Below, in pieces: positions 32,818-39,199 of a stretch of DNA of 64,000 bases. The stretch lies in contig JBJTVH010000054.1 of assembly GCA_046081125.1 (NCBI GenBank), forward strand, positions 1 to 64,000, given 5' to 3'. A program made the position numbers and the translations under genes. Numbering within the stretch: the stretch's first letter is position 1; each line of letters begins with the position of its first letter. This stretch comes from JBEIFW01 sp046081125. Its GTDB lineage: Bacteria; Actinomycetota; Acidimicrobiia; Acidimicrobiales; Ilumatobacteraceae. The notes below the pieces were generated by a model, which was given only the letters and a program-made list of their open reading frames with translations, ran no database searches and had not been told where the DNA came from.

Positions 32818-33335
32818 TGTCCACCACACCACGGGTCGGCTCGGCGGTGCCGGGCGCACCCACCCATCTGGGCACGGCGCGGGCCCACACGCCCGAGCTG
32901 ACCGCAGCATTCGACGCGATGTACGCGGCGCTGCTCGGCCGCGGCACGGTGTCGATGGACGTGAAGGAGGCCATGCGTCTCCGCAACGCCCACGTCACCG
33001 GCTGCGGCCTTTGAACGCAGGTCCGTTTCGACTCGGCCCGTGCGGCCGGGCTCACCGAAGACCTCGTCGCTGACATCGCCGCGCGCGGCACGAGCGAACG
33101 CCTCCCCGAGCGCACCCGCCTCGCCTTGGCCTGGGCCGACGTATTGCTCGCCGGCGCCCGGACCGCGCCGGCGGGCCTGCTCGAAGAGTTGCGCGCTGCG
33201 TTCGGCGCAGAGGAACTCGTAGAGATCACCTACGCCATGGGCACCTTCATCGGGTACGGCAAGCAGATCATCACCCTCGGCATGGAGCCGACGGCGCTGC
33301 CCGTCATCGAAGTGCCGACCCCGGGGCTTCAGTAG
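32817..33335 (+). CDS. AhpD/CMD-family predicted selenoprotein, CxxU active site (in-frame TGA at 33012-33014)
   Basis: A 172-residue protein if the TGA at codon 66 is read as selenocysteine. RLRNAHVTGCGL ends with Cys63-Gly-Leu, then TGA, then TQVRFDSARAAGL in the same frame, exactly where the second Cys of the AhpD CxxC should be. The frame stays open for another 106 codons with normal GC-rich codon use and completes the family fold: ERTRLALAWADVLLAG, LRAAFGAEELVEITYAMG. Taken at face value the TGA would leave a 65-residue stub that stops inside the active site. A candidate SECIS stem-loop follows. AhpD-like selenoproteins are known from metagenomes. The usual His four residues later is Arg here. 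A nonsense mutation or sequencing error is the alternative. Confidence 0.78.
33032..33050 (+). promoter_or_regulatory. Candidate bacterial SECIS stem-loop
   Basis: A 7-bp stem (CTCGGCC with GGCCGGG, including one G-U pair) closes the 5-base loop CGTGC. The loop begins 24 bases after the TGA and has a G in its second position. These values fall within published bacterial SECIS rules (16-37 base spacing, stem of 4-16 bp, G in the first two loop positions). It lies inside the coding region, as bacterial SECIS elements do. In GC-rich DNA such hairpins are not rare, so this supports but does not prove decoding. Confidence 0.5.
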
Positions 33336-33535
33336 ACGGTCGAGATCAGCAGGAAATCCCAGGTGGCGTGGAGCACGGCCGAACTGGCGGACCCACGGAG
33401 CCCGGCGGTGCCGAGATCCGGGTACTCCACGAAATCGCCGCCCGGCAGGAGCCGGACCAGGGCAATCCACACCACCGTGTGGACCACGAACCAGGCGAGC
33501 AGCGGGCCCCGCCCGAGCATGCGCCGAGCCGTCAC
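33329..33535 (-). CDS. Small membrane protein
   Basis: A 68-residue protein from a GTG at 33535 that overlaps the stop of the VOC gene by 4 bases (GTGA). It has a basic N-terminus (TARRMLGRG), one clear membrane helix (LLAWFVVHTVVWIALVRLL) and a second hydrophobic stretch near the end (VLHATWDFLLISTVY). It is the last gene of a coupled three-gene set after a prolyl oligopeptidase and a VOC protein. Its 3' end overlaps the convergent selenoprotein gene by 7 bases. No family recognised. Confidence 0.6.
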   Translation of the reverse strand: MTARRMLGRGPLLAWFVVHTVVWIALVRLLPGGDFVEYPDLGTAGLRGSASSAVLHATWDFLLISTVY

Positions 33536-34161
33536 CCGGGCACCCGCACGTGGGGGGACATCAACGCAACGGCCGTACCGAGCCCGACCTCGGTGCGCAC
33601 CGTGGCGATCCGTCGGCCGGGCTGCACGGCGGCCTTGACGTCGGTCAATCGATCGCCGTAGCGCTCGACGGCGGTGTCGAAGTCCTCGAGGGAGGCGACC
33701 AGGCCCCACAGCTGCGGCACCTCGACCCCGGGTGCCCGGACCAGCTCGAGGATCGGCGCGCCGAGCCGGAAGAACGCCTGGCGCACGGCGCCCGCTTCCC
33801 GGATGCGCTTCAGCGGGATCCCGAGTCCGTCGACGACGGCGTCGATCGTGCGGTCGAGATCGGGGCAGAGCACAGCCACGTGGTCGATGGCGATCGCGCC
33901 GTTCGGGTGGCGGCCGGGCTGCGCCGGCGGTTCGGCGACGTGCAGGGCCAGGCCGTCGACGGCGGCGGGCAACGGTTCGGGCCCGCCGGCGAGGCCGAGC
34001 GAGCGGATCCCGGGCGAGCCCTCGCCGGGGTCGACGAACGCAAGGCGCACCAACCCGATCGTGCAGGTCGCGGCACCGTCGGCGGCCCGCTCGACGGTGA
34101 ATCCGCAGTCGGTCCAGCGGGCGGGGTCGGCAGCGAGGCGGATCTCGGCGAGGACGGTCAC
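33532..34161 (-). CDS. VOC (glyoxalase/bleomycin-resistance fold) protein
   Basis: 209 residues from a GTG at 34161, which overlaps the stop of the oligopeptidase by 4 bases; the longer frame upstream is antisense. The protein begins with a strand, TVLAEIRLAADPARWTDCGF, and the better conserved second module reads IAIDHVAVLCPDLDRTIDAVVDGLGIPLKR, AFFRLGAPILELVR, ending VALMSPHV. His in DHVAV and Glu in ILELVR are candidate metal ligands. Two beta-alpha-beta-beta-beta units would make one active site. Reaction unknown. The tight coupling to a prolyl oligopeptidase is unusual, and no shared pathway is obvious. Confidence 0.78.
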   Translation of the reverse strand: MTVLAEIRLAADPARWTDCGFTVERAADGAATCTIGLVRLAFVDPGEGSPGIRSLGLAGGPEPLPAAVDGLALHVAEPPAQPGRHPNGAIAIDHVAVLCPDLDRTIDAVVDGLGIPLKRIREAGAVRQAFFRLGAPILELVRAPGVEVPQLWGLVASLEDFDTAVERYGDRLTDVKAAVQPGRRIATVRTEVGLGTAVALMSPHVRVPG

Positions 34162-36185
34162 GGCAACCTCCACGAACAACGGTCGGCCAGGAACGCGAGG
34201 ACGTCGGCCTGGTCCTCGGCCTGCAGGGCGAGCGGCTTGCCCACGCCGTGCCCGGCGGCGGCCTCCTCGCGGAACAGCACGGGCCCGCCGCCCACGCTCG
34301 ACACGGCGTGTTGGAGGGCGGCGGCGTACTTGCGGGCGTGGCACGGATCGACCCGGGAATCACCGGCGGCGCACGTAATCAGGCTCGCCGGGTAGGCGAC
34401 GCCGTCGCGCACCTGGTGGTACGGCGAGTAGGCGTGGAGCCAGGCCAGGTCCTCGGCGCGATCGGGATCGCCGTACTCGTCGATCCACAGGCGGGCGATG
34501 AGGAACCGAGGGAAGCGGACCATGTCGGCGAGCGGCACGTCGCACGACACCGCTGCGCACAGATCGGGGCGTCGGGTCGTTGCGGCAGCAACGAGCAGAC
34601 CGCCGTTGGAACCGCCCCGGATGGCCAGTCGCGCCCGGGAGGTCCGCCCGGTGGCGACGAGGTGATCGGCAGCGGCCTCGAAGTCCTCGAACACCTTGTG
34701 TTTCGCGGCCCGGCGCCCGGCGTCGTGCCAGGCTTCGCCGTCCTCGGACCCGCCCCGCAGGCCGGCGATCGCCACCTGGCCACCGGCTTCGACCCACGCC
34801 GCCCACAGCGCACGCCACTCCGGACCGTAGGACAGGGCGAACCCGCCGTAGCCGGACAGCACGGTCGGGGTGTCGGGGCCGGGCGTCCGGTCGGCGCGCC
34901 GGAAGGTGTACAGACCGACCTCGGTGCCGTCGAGCGATCGGAACGTCTCACGCTCGGTCACGAACGCTTCGGGATCGAGTGGGGCGGCACCCTCCTGCCA
35001 GCGCTGCACCCCGCGGTCGCGGGTCCAGCGCAGCAACGTCGGCGGCTGCGTGAAGGACGCCACAGTGAGCGCGACGACGCCCGCAGCGGCGCCCGGATCG
35101 GCGTCGAGCCCGGTGACCACGGCGAACCCTCCGAGGTCGATCTCGTCGCGCCGGTCACCGTCGAGTCCGTACCGGCGCAACCGGGATACCGCATGCCGGG
35201 ACGACAGGACCACGAGCTCGTCCCCCACGATCTCGACCCCCTCGATCACCTCGTCGGATTCCGGCACGACGGTCGACCACGCCTGCGGCCCGGGCGCGTC
35301 GAGCGCGCACGACACCACCCGCCCCCGGGGCGCGTCGAGCGTGGTGGTGCCGACGAGGCGCCCACCGTGCACCCGCAGCGCCGTTCGCTCCTCGAGGTCG
35401 CCCACGACGATGCGCCACGAGCCGTCCGCACGGTCGTGGAGGTGGACGTCGATACGCCCCCACCCGATCATGGCGTGCACGAGCACGTGGCGACCGTCGC
35501 CGACCACCTCGACCGACGCCCACGCCTCCGGCCGGCTCGGATCGGCCCAGCGGACCGGATCGCCGGCCGGGTCGTCACCGATGCGGTGCTCATGAATCCG
35601 ACGGTTGTACTCATCGCCGGCGGGGTAGCGGGTGTACCAGAAGCCGGAGGCGTCGGGCAGCCAGGAAACCGACGCCGCCCGGGTGTCCGGGATCGGTCCG
35701 TCCACGAGCGCACCGGTGTCGGTGTCGACGACGAGCAACTCGCTGCGCTCGGTACCGCCGGACGATCGGCCCCAGGCGATCAGCCGACCGTCCGGTGACG
35801 GGACGTACCAGTCGATCGTGCACGTCGGATCACCGCCCGAGGCCGGGTCGATCACGGTGCGGGCCGGGCCGAGATTCGTGGCGGAGCGCACCGTCAGCGA
35901 CACCTGCTGGGCCCCACCACCCCGTTCGAGGGCGAAGATTCGGTCGCCGCGAACGGCCGGGGCCCCGACGACACGCGCTGCGAGCAGCGCGACGAGGCGC
36001 TCGCGCCATGCCGCCCGGTCGGGCAGATGGTCGAGCGCCTCGCGTGTGCACTGGTTCTGGGCGGCCACCCAGCCGGCGACCGTCGGGTCGTCCCCGTGTT
36101 CGAGCCACCGGTACGGGTCGGCGATTGCGATCCCGTGGAGCTGTTCGACCAGAGGATCACGCCGCGTGGGCGGCGGCGTGGGCAT
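34158..36185 (-). CDS. S9A prolyl oligopeptidase family serine peptidase
   Basis: A 675-residue cytosolic peptidase, close to the ~700 usual for prolyl oligopeptidases. The N-terminus DPYRWLEHGDDPTVAGWVAAQN is the S9A start. The middle is a beta-propeller (repeats such as SVSWLPDASGFWYTRY). The C-terminal alpha/beta hydrolase has GGSNGGLLVAA with the nucleophilic Ser near residue 525, Asp in AAGDSRVDPCHARK and His in AAGHGVGKP. The Asn beside Ser is typical of S9A. Such enzymes cleave short proline-containing peptides. No signal peptide is present. It starts 12 bases from the end of the bL37 gene and leads a three-gene coupled unit. Confidence 0.95.
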   Translation of the reverse strand: MPTPPPTRRDPLVEQLHGIAIADPYRWLEHGDDPTVAGWVAAQNQCTREALDHLPDRAAWRERLVALLAARVVGAPAVRGDRIFALERGGGAQQVSLTVRSATNLGPARTVIDPASGGDPTCTIDWYVPSPDGRLIAWGRSSGGTERSELLVVDTDTGALVDGPIPDTRAASVSWLPDASGFWYTRYPAGDEYNRRIHEHRIGDDPAGDPVRWADPSRPEAWASVEVVGDGRHVLVHAMIGWGRIDVHLHDRADGSWRIVVGDLEERTALRVHGGRLVGTTTLDAPRGRVVSCALDAPGPQAWSTVVPESDEVIEGVEIVGDELVVLSSRHAVSRLRRYGLDGDRRDEIDLGGFAVVTGLDADPGAAAGVVALTVASFTQPPTLLRWTRDRGVQRWQEGAAPLDPEAFVTERETFRSLDGTEVGLYTFRRADRTPGPDTPTVLSGYGGFALSYGPEWRALWAAWVEAGGQVAIAGLRGGSEDGEAWHDAGRRAAKHKVFEDFEAAADHLVATGRTSRARLAIRGGSNGGLLVAAATTRRPDLCAAVSCDVPLADMVRFPRFLIARLWIDEYGDPDRAEDLAWLHAYSPYHQVRDGVAYPASLITCAAGDSRVDPCHARKYAAALQHAVSSVGGGPVLFREEAAAGHGVGKPLALQAEDQADVLAFLADRCSWRLP

Positions 36186-36197
36186 GCCCGACGGGCC

Positions 36198-36284
36198 TCA
36201 GCCGCGTCCCATGTTGGGGCGCTTGCCGTGGTTCGCCTTGGAGCGGCGCAGCTTGGCCTTGCGCTTCTTGGTCTTCTTCGACAT
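36198..36284 (-). CDS. bL37-like small ribosomal protein (actinobacterial)
   Basis: A 28-residue, strongly basic protein starting at 36284: SKKTKKRKAKLRRSKANHG followed by KRPNMGRG. The mycobacterial large-subunit protein bL37 is 24 residues and ends with the same SKANHGKRPN-type tail, which makes the identification strong despite the size. bL37 binds the 23S rRNA near the subunit interface of actinobacterial ribosomes. It is 112 bases from the divergent ychF, itself a ribosome-associated ATPase. The stop is 12 bases before the oligopeptidase start on the same strand. Confidence 0.85.
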   Translation of the reverse strand: MSKKTKKRKAKLRRSKANHGKRPNMGRG

Positions 36285-36396
36285 AGGCGACGCAGGTTAG
36301 CCGTGCAGGCCGCCGGGCGGCCAGGCGCGGCCCCGAGCAGTGCCCGTCCCTCGGGGGCGGGCCGCACAGGGCCGGCCGGTAGCGTCACCGACCGCC

Positions 36397-37485
36397 ATGG
36401 AACGCTTCGGCCTGGTCGGCCTCCCCAACGCGGGCAAGTCCTCCCTGTACAACGCGCTGACCGGCGGCGGGGCGCTCGCCGCGCCGTACGCGTTCGCGAC
36501 CAAGGACCCGAATGTCGGGGTGGCCAAGGTGCCCGACCATCGGCTCGACGCCCTGGCGGCGATGTCGAAGAGCCGCAACGTGGTGCACGCTGCCGTGCAG
36601 GTGGTGGACATCGGCGGGCTCGTCGAGGGAGCGTCCAAGGGCGAGGGCCTGGGCAACAAGTTCCTCGGCGGCATCCGCGAGGTGGATGCGATCGTGTTCG
36701 TGCTTCGGGCCTTCGTCGACGACGACGTGCCCGGCCCGAGCGACCCGTTGGAACACCTGCGGGTGGTCGAGCTGGAGTTGGCGTTGGCCGATCTGGAGAC
36801 GGTCGAGACCCAGCTGCCGCGCAAGCAGAAGGCGTCGAAGAACGACAAGAGCCTGGCCGAGGAGGTCGCCGCGCTGGAGGTGGCCCATGCGGCGCTGGCC
36901 GACGGCCGCCCGCTCTACCGGGCGGGGTTGACGGTTGAGCAGCGCGAGGTCCTGCGCCCGACGTTCCTGCTGACCAACAAGCGGGTGCTCGCCGTGGTGA
37001 ACGTGGGCGACGACGGCCTGGACACGATCCCGACGCAGGTGGCCCGGGTGCAAGCCGAGCTGGCCTCGGCCGGCGACGAGATCGAGGTGCTCGGGATGTG
37101 CGTGCAGCTCGAGGCCGAGGCCGCTGCGATCGAGGACCCGGCCGAGCGGGCCGAGATGCTCGAGGGGTTCGGGCTGGGCGAGGGCGCGCTGGTGCGGATG
37201 GTGCAGTCGGCGTACCACCTGCTCGGGCTGCGGACGTTCCTCACGACCGGCGACAAGGAGAGCCGGGCGTGGACGTTCCGGGCCGGCGCCAAGGCGCCCG
37301 AGTGCGCCGGCCGGATCCACTCGGACCTGCAGCGCGGGTTCATCCGGGCCGAGGTGATCCACTGGGACGAGCTGCTCGAGATCGGCTCGTGGACCAAGGC
37401 CAAGGAGCTCGGCAAGCTCCGGGTGGAGGGCAAGGAATACGTGGTCGCGGACGGCGACGTGCTGGAGATCCGCTTCAACGTCTAG
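36397..37485 (+). CDS. ychF: Ribosome-binding ATPase YchF/OLA1
   Basis: A 362-residue Obg-family protein. The P-loop is GLVGLPNAGKSSLYNAL at residues ~5-21, switch II is VVDIGGLVEGASKGEGLGNKFL, and TNKRVL stands in the place of the NKxD motif, which explains preference for ATP over GTP. A coiled-coil insertion around residues 130-190 and a C-terminal TGS domain (LRTFLTTGDKESRAW, IHSDLQRGFIRAEVI, KEYVVADGDVLEIRFNV) complete the family architecture. YchF binds the ribosome and affects stress translation. Start at 36397 chosen because the P-loop follows directly; the frame is open slightly further upstream. Confidence 0.97.
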   Translation: MERFGLVGLPNAGKSSLYNALTGGGALAAPYAFATKDPNVGVAKVPDHRLDALAAMSKSRNVVHAAVQVVDIGGLVEGASKGEGLGNKFLGGIREVDAIVFVLRAFVDDDVPGPSDPLEHLRVVELELALADLETVETQLPRKQKASKNDKSLAEEVAALEVAHAALADGRPLYRAGLTVEQREVLRPTFLLTNKRVLAVVNVGDDGLDTIPTQVARVQAELASAGDEIEVLGMCVQLEAEAAAIEDPAERAEMLEGFGLGEGALVRMVQSAYHLLGLRTFLTTGDKESRAWTFRAGAKAPECAGRIHSDLQRGFIRAEVIHWDELLEIGSWTKAKELGKLRVEGKEYVVADGDVLEIRFNV

Positions 37486-37618
37486 CAGTGGTTTCGCGGT
37501 CTGCGGCGATTTGGCCGTAGCGCCTCTCGTCCATTACGTGCACGTTGACGATCTCACCGGTCTCGATCTCCCGCTCCACCTCGACGGGCACCTGGTACGT
37601 CACGTACGCAACCAGCAC
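37475..37618 (-). CDS. Small acidic/beta-rich protein, function unknown
   Basis: A 47-residue frame whose stop overlaps the end of ychF by 11 bases on the opposite strand. It reads as alternating hydrophobic and charged residues: LVAYVTYQVPVEVEREIE, TGEIVNVHVMDERRYG, suggesting two or three beta strands, like small ETGE-type proteins of actinobacteria. An AAAGGAGG site (37621-37628) lies just upstream, but is only 2 bases from the GTG at 37618 and 5 from a CTG at 37615, so the start is uncertain. Codon third positions are GC-rich. A perfect 16-bp palindrome partly overlaps the ribosome site, suggesting tight control. Confidence 0.45.
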   Translation of the reverse strand: MLVAYVTYQVPVEVEREIETGEIVNVHVMDERRYGQIAADRETTARR

Positions 37619-37626
37619 GGCCTCCT

Positions 37627-37642
37627 TTGACGTCGACGTCAA
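37627..37642. promoter_or_regulatory. Perfect 16-bp palindrome, candidate operator
   Basis: TTGACGTCGACGTCAA is identical to its own reverse complement and touches the ribosome site of the small minus-strand gene. A dimeric regulator could bind it and block that gene. It precedes the 23-bp-spaced repeat array by 34 bases. Confidence 0.5.
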
Positions 37643-37676
37643 GCCTCGCTCGAGGGTGTCCCAACGCGCCGAGGCT

Positions 37677-37753
37677 GGGACGATCGTGAAGCCACACCTG
37701 GGACGATCACGTAAAGAGAACTGGGACGATAATGCAAGTTGACTCGGGACGAT
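37677..37753 (+). repeat. Four direct repeats of GGGACGAT at exact 23-bp spacing
   Basis: GGGACGAT begins at 37677, 37700, 37723 and 37746. Three copies are preceded by CT (CTGGGACGAT); the last is CTCGGGACGAT. Bases between the boxes are not conserved. Two helical turns per unit put all sites on nearly the same face. The array ends 27 bases before the start of the AAA protein. It may be a protein-binding array or the terminal repeats of a lost insertion sequence. Confidence 0.8.
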
Positions 37754-37779
37754 TCGTCGCTTTGGGCTAGGCTGGAAGC

Positions 37780-39063
37780 GTGATCTCGACGATCGAGCAC
37801 GTGGAACGGTGGGCCGATCCGTTCATCGACCGGCTCCTGGACGAAGAGCCGGCGATCCTGCTCGAAGGCCCTCGCGGGTCCGGCAAGTCCACACTGCTGC
37901 ACTCGATCGCCCACCGACGGAACGCACTCGTGCTCGACCTCGACGACGACAGCGTGCTCCATCTCGTTCGCGAGGACGTCGGCTCCGCACTCGCATCGCC
38001 AGGGCTCGTGGCGATTGACGAGTTCCACCGTGCCCCGGAGGTGCTCTCCTATGTCAAGCGCGTCGTCGACCGCCAAGGCGGCGCCGCCCGGTTCCTGCTC
38101 GCCGGGTCGGTGAGCTCGTTCCTGTTGCCACCCGGGACCGAAACGCTCACCGGACGGGCTCACCGGCTCTCGCTCATGCCCCTCGCCGCAGCCGAGACCT
38201 TCGGTGGGGAGCACCGGTGGTTGGCCGAACTGCTCGCCACAGGCGAACCGCACAACTTCCGCACGACCCTCGAACGAGCCGACGTCTTCGACGTGGTCGC
38301 CGCGGGCGGCTACCCAGCTGCACTCCGGCGTAGCGCACCAGCGCAACGAACCCGCTGGTTCGCGAGCTACCTCGCGACCGTGACCGACCGCGATCTGCCC
38401 GACCTCATCGACGTCCGCCACTCCGGCGCGCTCTCACGGCTCTACCGGCTCATCGCCCAACGGACCTCATCGATAGTGGTCAACACTGAACTGTCGCAAG
38501 CCCTCGACGTCACCCAACCGACAGCGTCCTCGTACCGCCGGCTGCTGGAGCGCCTCTACCTGACGACCGAGCTGCCCGGCTGGACGGTTGGTGTCTCCGC
38601 CAAGGCCGGCCGCCGAGCGAAGGTCCACGTCACCGACACCGGGCTCGCAGCCGGTGCCCTGTCGCTCTCGCCGCAACGCCTGGCGACCGCAGCAATGGGT
38701 GGGGCGTTCCTCGAATCGTTCGTGGTCGCAGAGCTCACGCGGCAGGCGACCACTATCGACGAAGCGCTCACCTTTGCCCACTTCCGAGATCGCTCGGGGG
38801 TCGAGGTCGACATCATCGTCGAGCGCCCCGACGGCAGCGTCGTGGCCATCGAGGTGAAGTCCGCCCGATCCGTGAACCAGCGCGACGCCAGCGGCCTCAC
38901 GTTCCTACGGGATCGCCTTGGCGACCGGTTCCAGTGCGGCATCCTGTTCCACACGGGTCCGCTCACCGCACGCCTCGGCGAGCGGGTCTGGGCGGTTCCG
39001 GTCGCCGCACTGTGGGGCGGGACCTCCCGGTCCAGGGATCCGATGGAGGGTGCCAGTTCATGA
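37780..39063 (+). CDS. AAA ATPase with DUF4143 C-terminal domain
   Basis: A 427-residue protein from a GTG at 37780. Walker A is LLEGPRGSGKSTLL (residues 28-41), Walker B is GLVAIDEFHRAP, and sensor-like FLLAGSVSSFLLP follows. The C-terminal ~200 residues match DUF4143: LSQALDVTQPTASSYRRLLE (a winged helix), KVHVTDTGLAAGAL, GAFLESFVVAELTRQ and a nuclease-like strand set, VDIIVERPDGSVVAIEVKS with Asp, Glu and Lys in the PD-(D/E)xK arrangement. These proteins are widespread, patchily distributed and of unknown function; nuclease activity is not established. The repeat array just upstream and its position between housekeeping genes suggest acquisition. Confidence 0.9.
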   Translation: MISTIEHVERWADPFIDRLLDEEPAILLEGPRGSGKSTLLHSIAHRRNALVLDLDDDSVLHLVREDVGSALASPGLVAIDEFHRAPEVLSYVKRVVDRQGGAARFLLAGSVSSFLLPPGTETLTGRAHRLSLMPLAAAETFGGEHRWLAELLATGEPHNFRTTLERADVFDVVAAGGYPAALRRSAPAQRTRWFASYLATVTDRDLPDLIDVRHSGALSRLYRLIAQRTSSIVVNTELSQALDVTQPTASSYRRLLERLYLTTELPGWTVGVSAKAGRRAKVHVTDTGLAAGALSLSPQRLATAAMGGAFLESFVVAELTRQATTIDEALTFAHFRDRSGVEVDIIVERPDGSVVAIEVKSARSVNQRDASGLTFLRDRLGDRFQCGILFHTGPLTARLGERVWAVPVAALWGGTSRSRDPMEGASS

Positions 39064-39199
39064 GCTCTCCGAAGGGCGGCTGGAGCTCACGCGGATGGGC
39101 AAGGGCAGGGCGCTCATCCCCACCGCGCACGGCAAGTGCGACCACGGGTCGACCCCGCCGACCCTCGTGAGGCGGATCTCACGACGAGCGCCGGGGAGA

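Noticed and set aside
32817..33014. A complete 65-residue protein ending at the TGA
   Set aside because: It would stop inside the active-site motif, and the same frame continues for 106 codons with the rest of the family fold; selenocysteine readthrough explains both.
33014..33030. Hairpin with GGTC loop right after the TGA, like the E. coli fdhF SECIS loop
   Set aside because: The loop begins only a few bases after the TGA, too close for known bacterial SECIS spacing, and the stem is short and bulged.
37768..37773. TTGACT and TAGGCT as promoter of the AAA gene
   Set aside because: The spacing is 23 bases, too long for a sigma70-type promoter, and TTGACT overlaps the repeat array.
39064..39199. 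Remnant gene between the AAA and PhyH genes
   Set aside because: Short open frames exist, but none has recognisable similarity or a ribosome site; treated as plain intergenic DNA.
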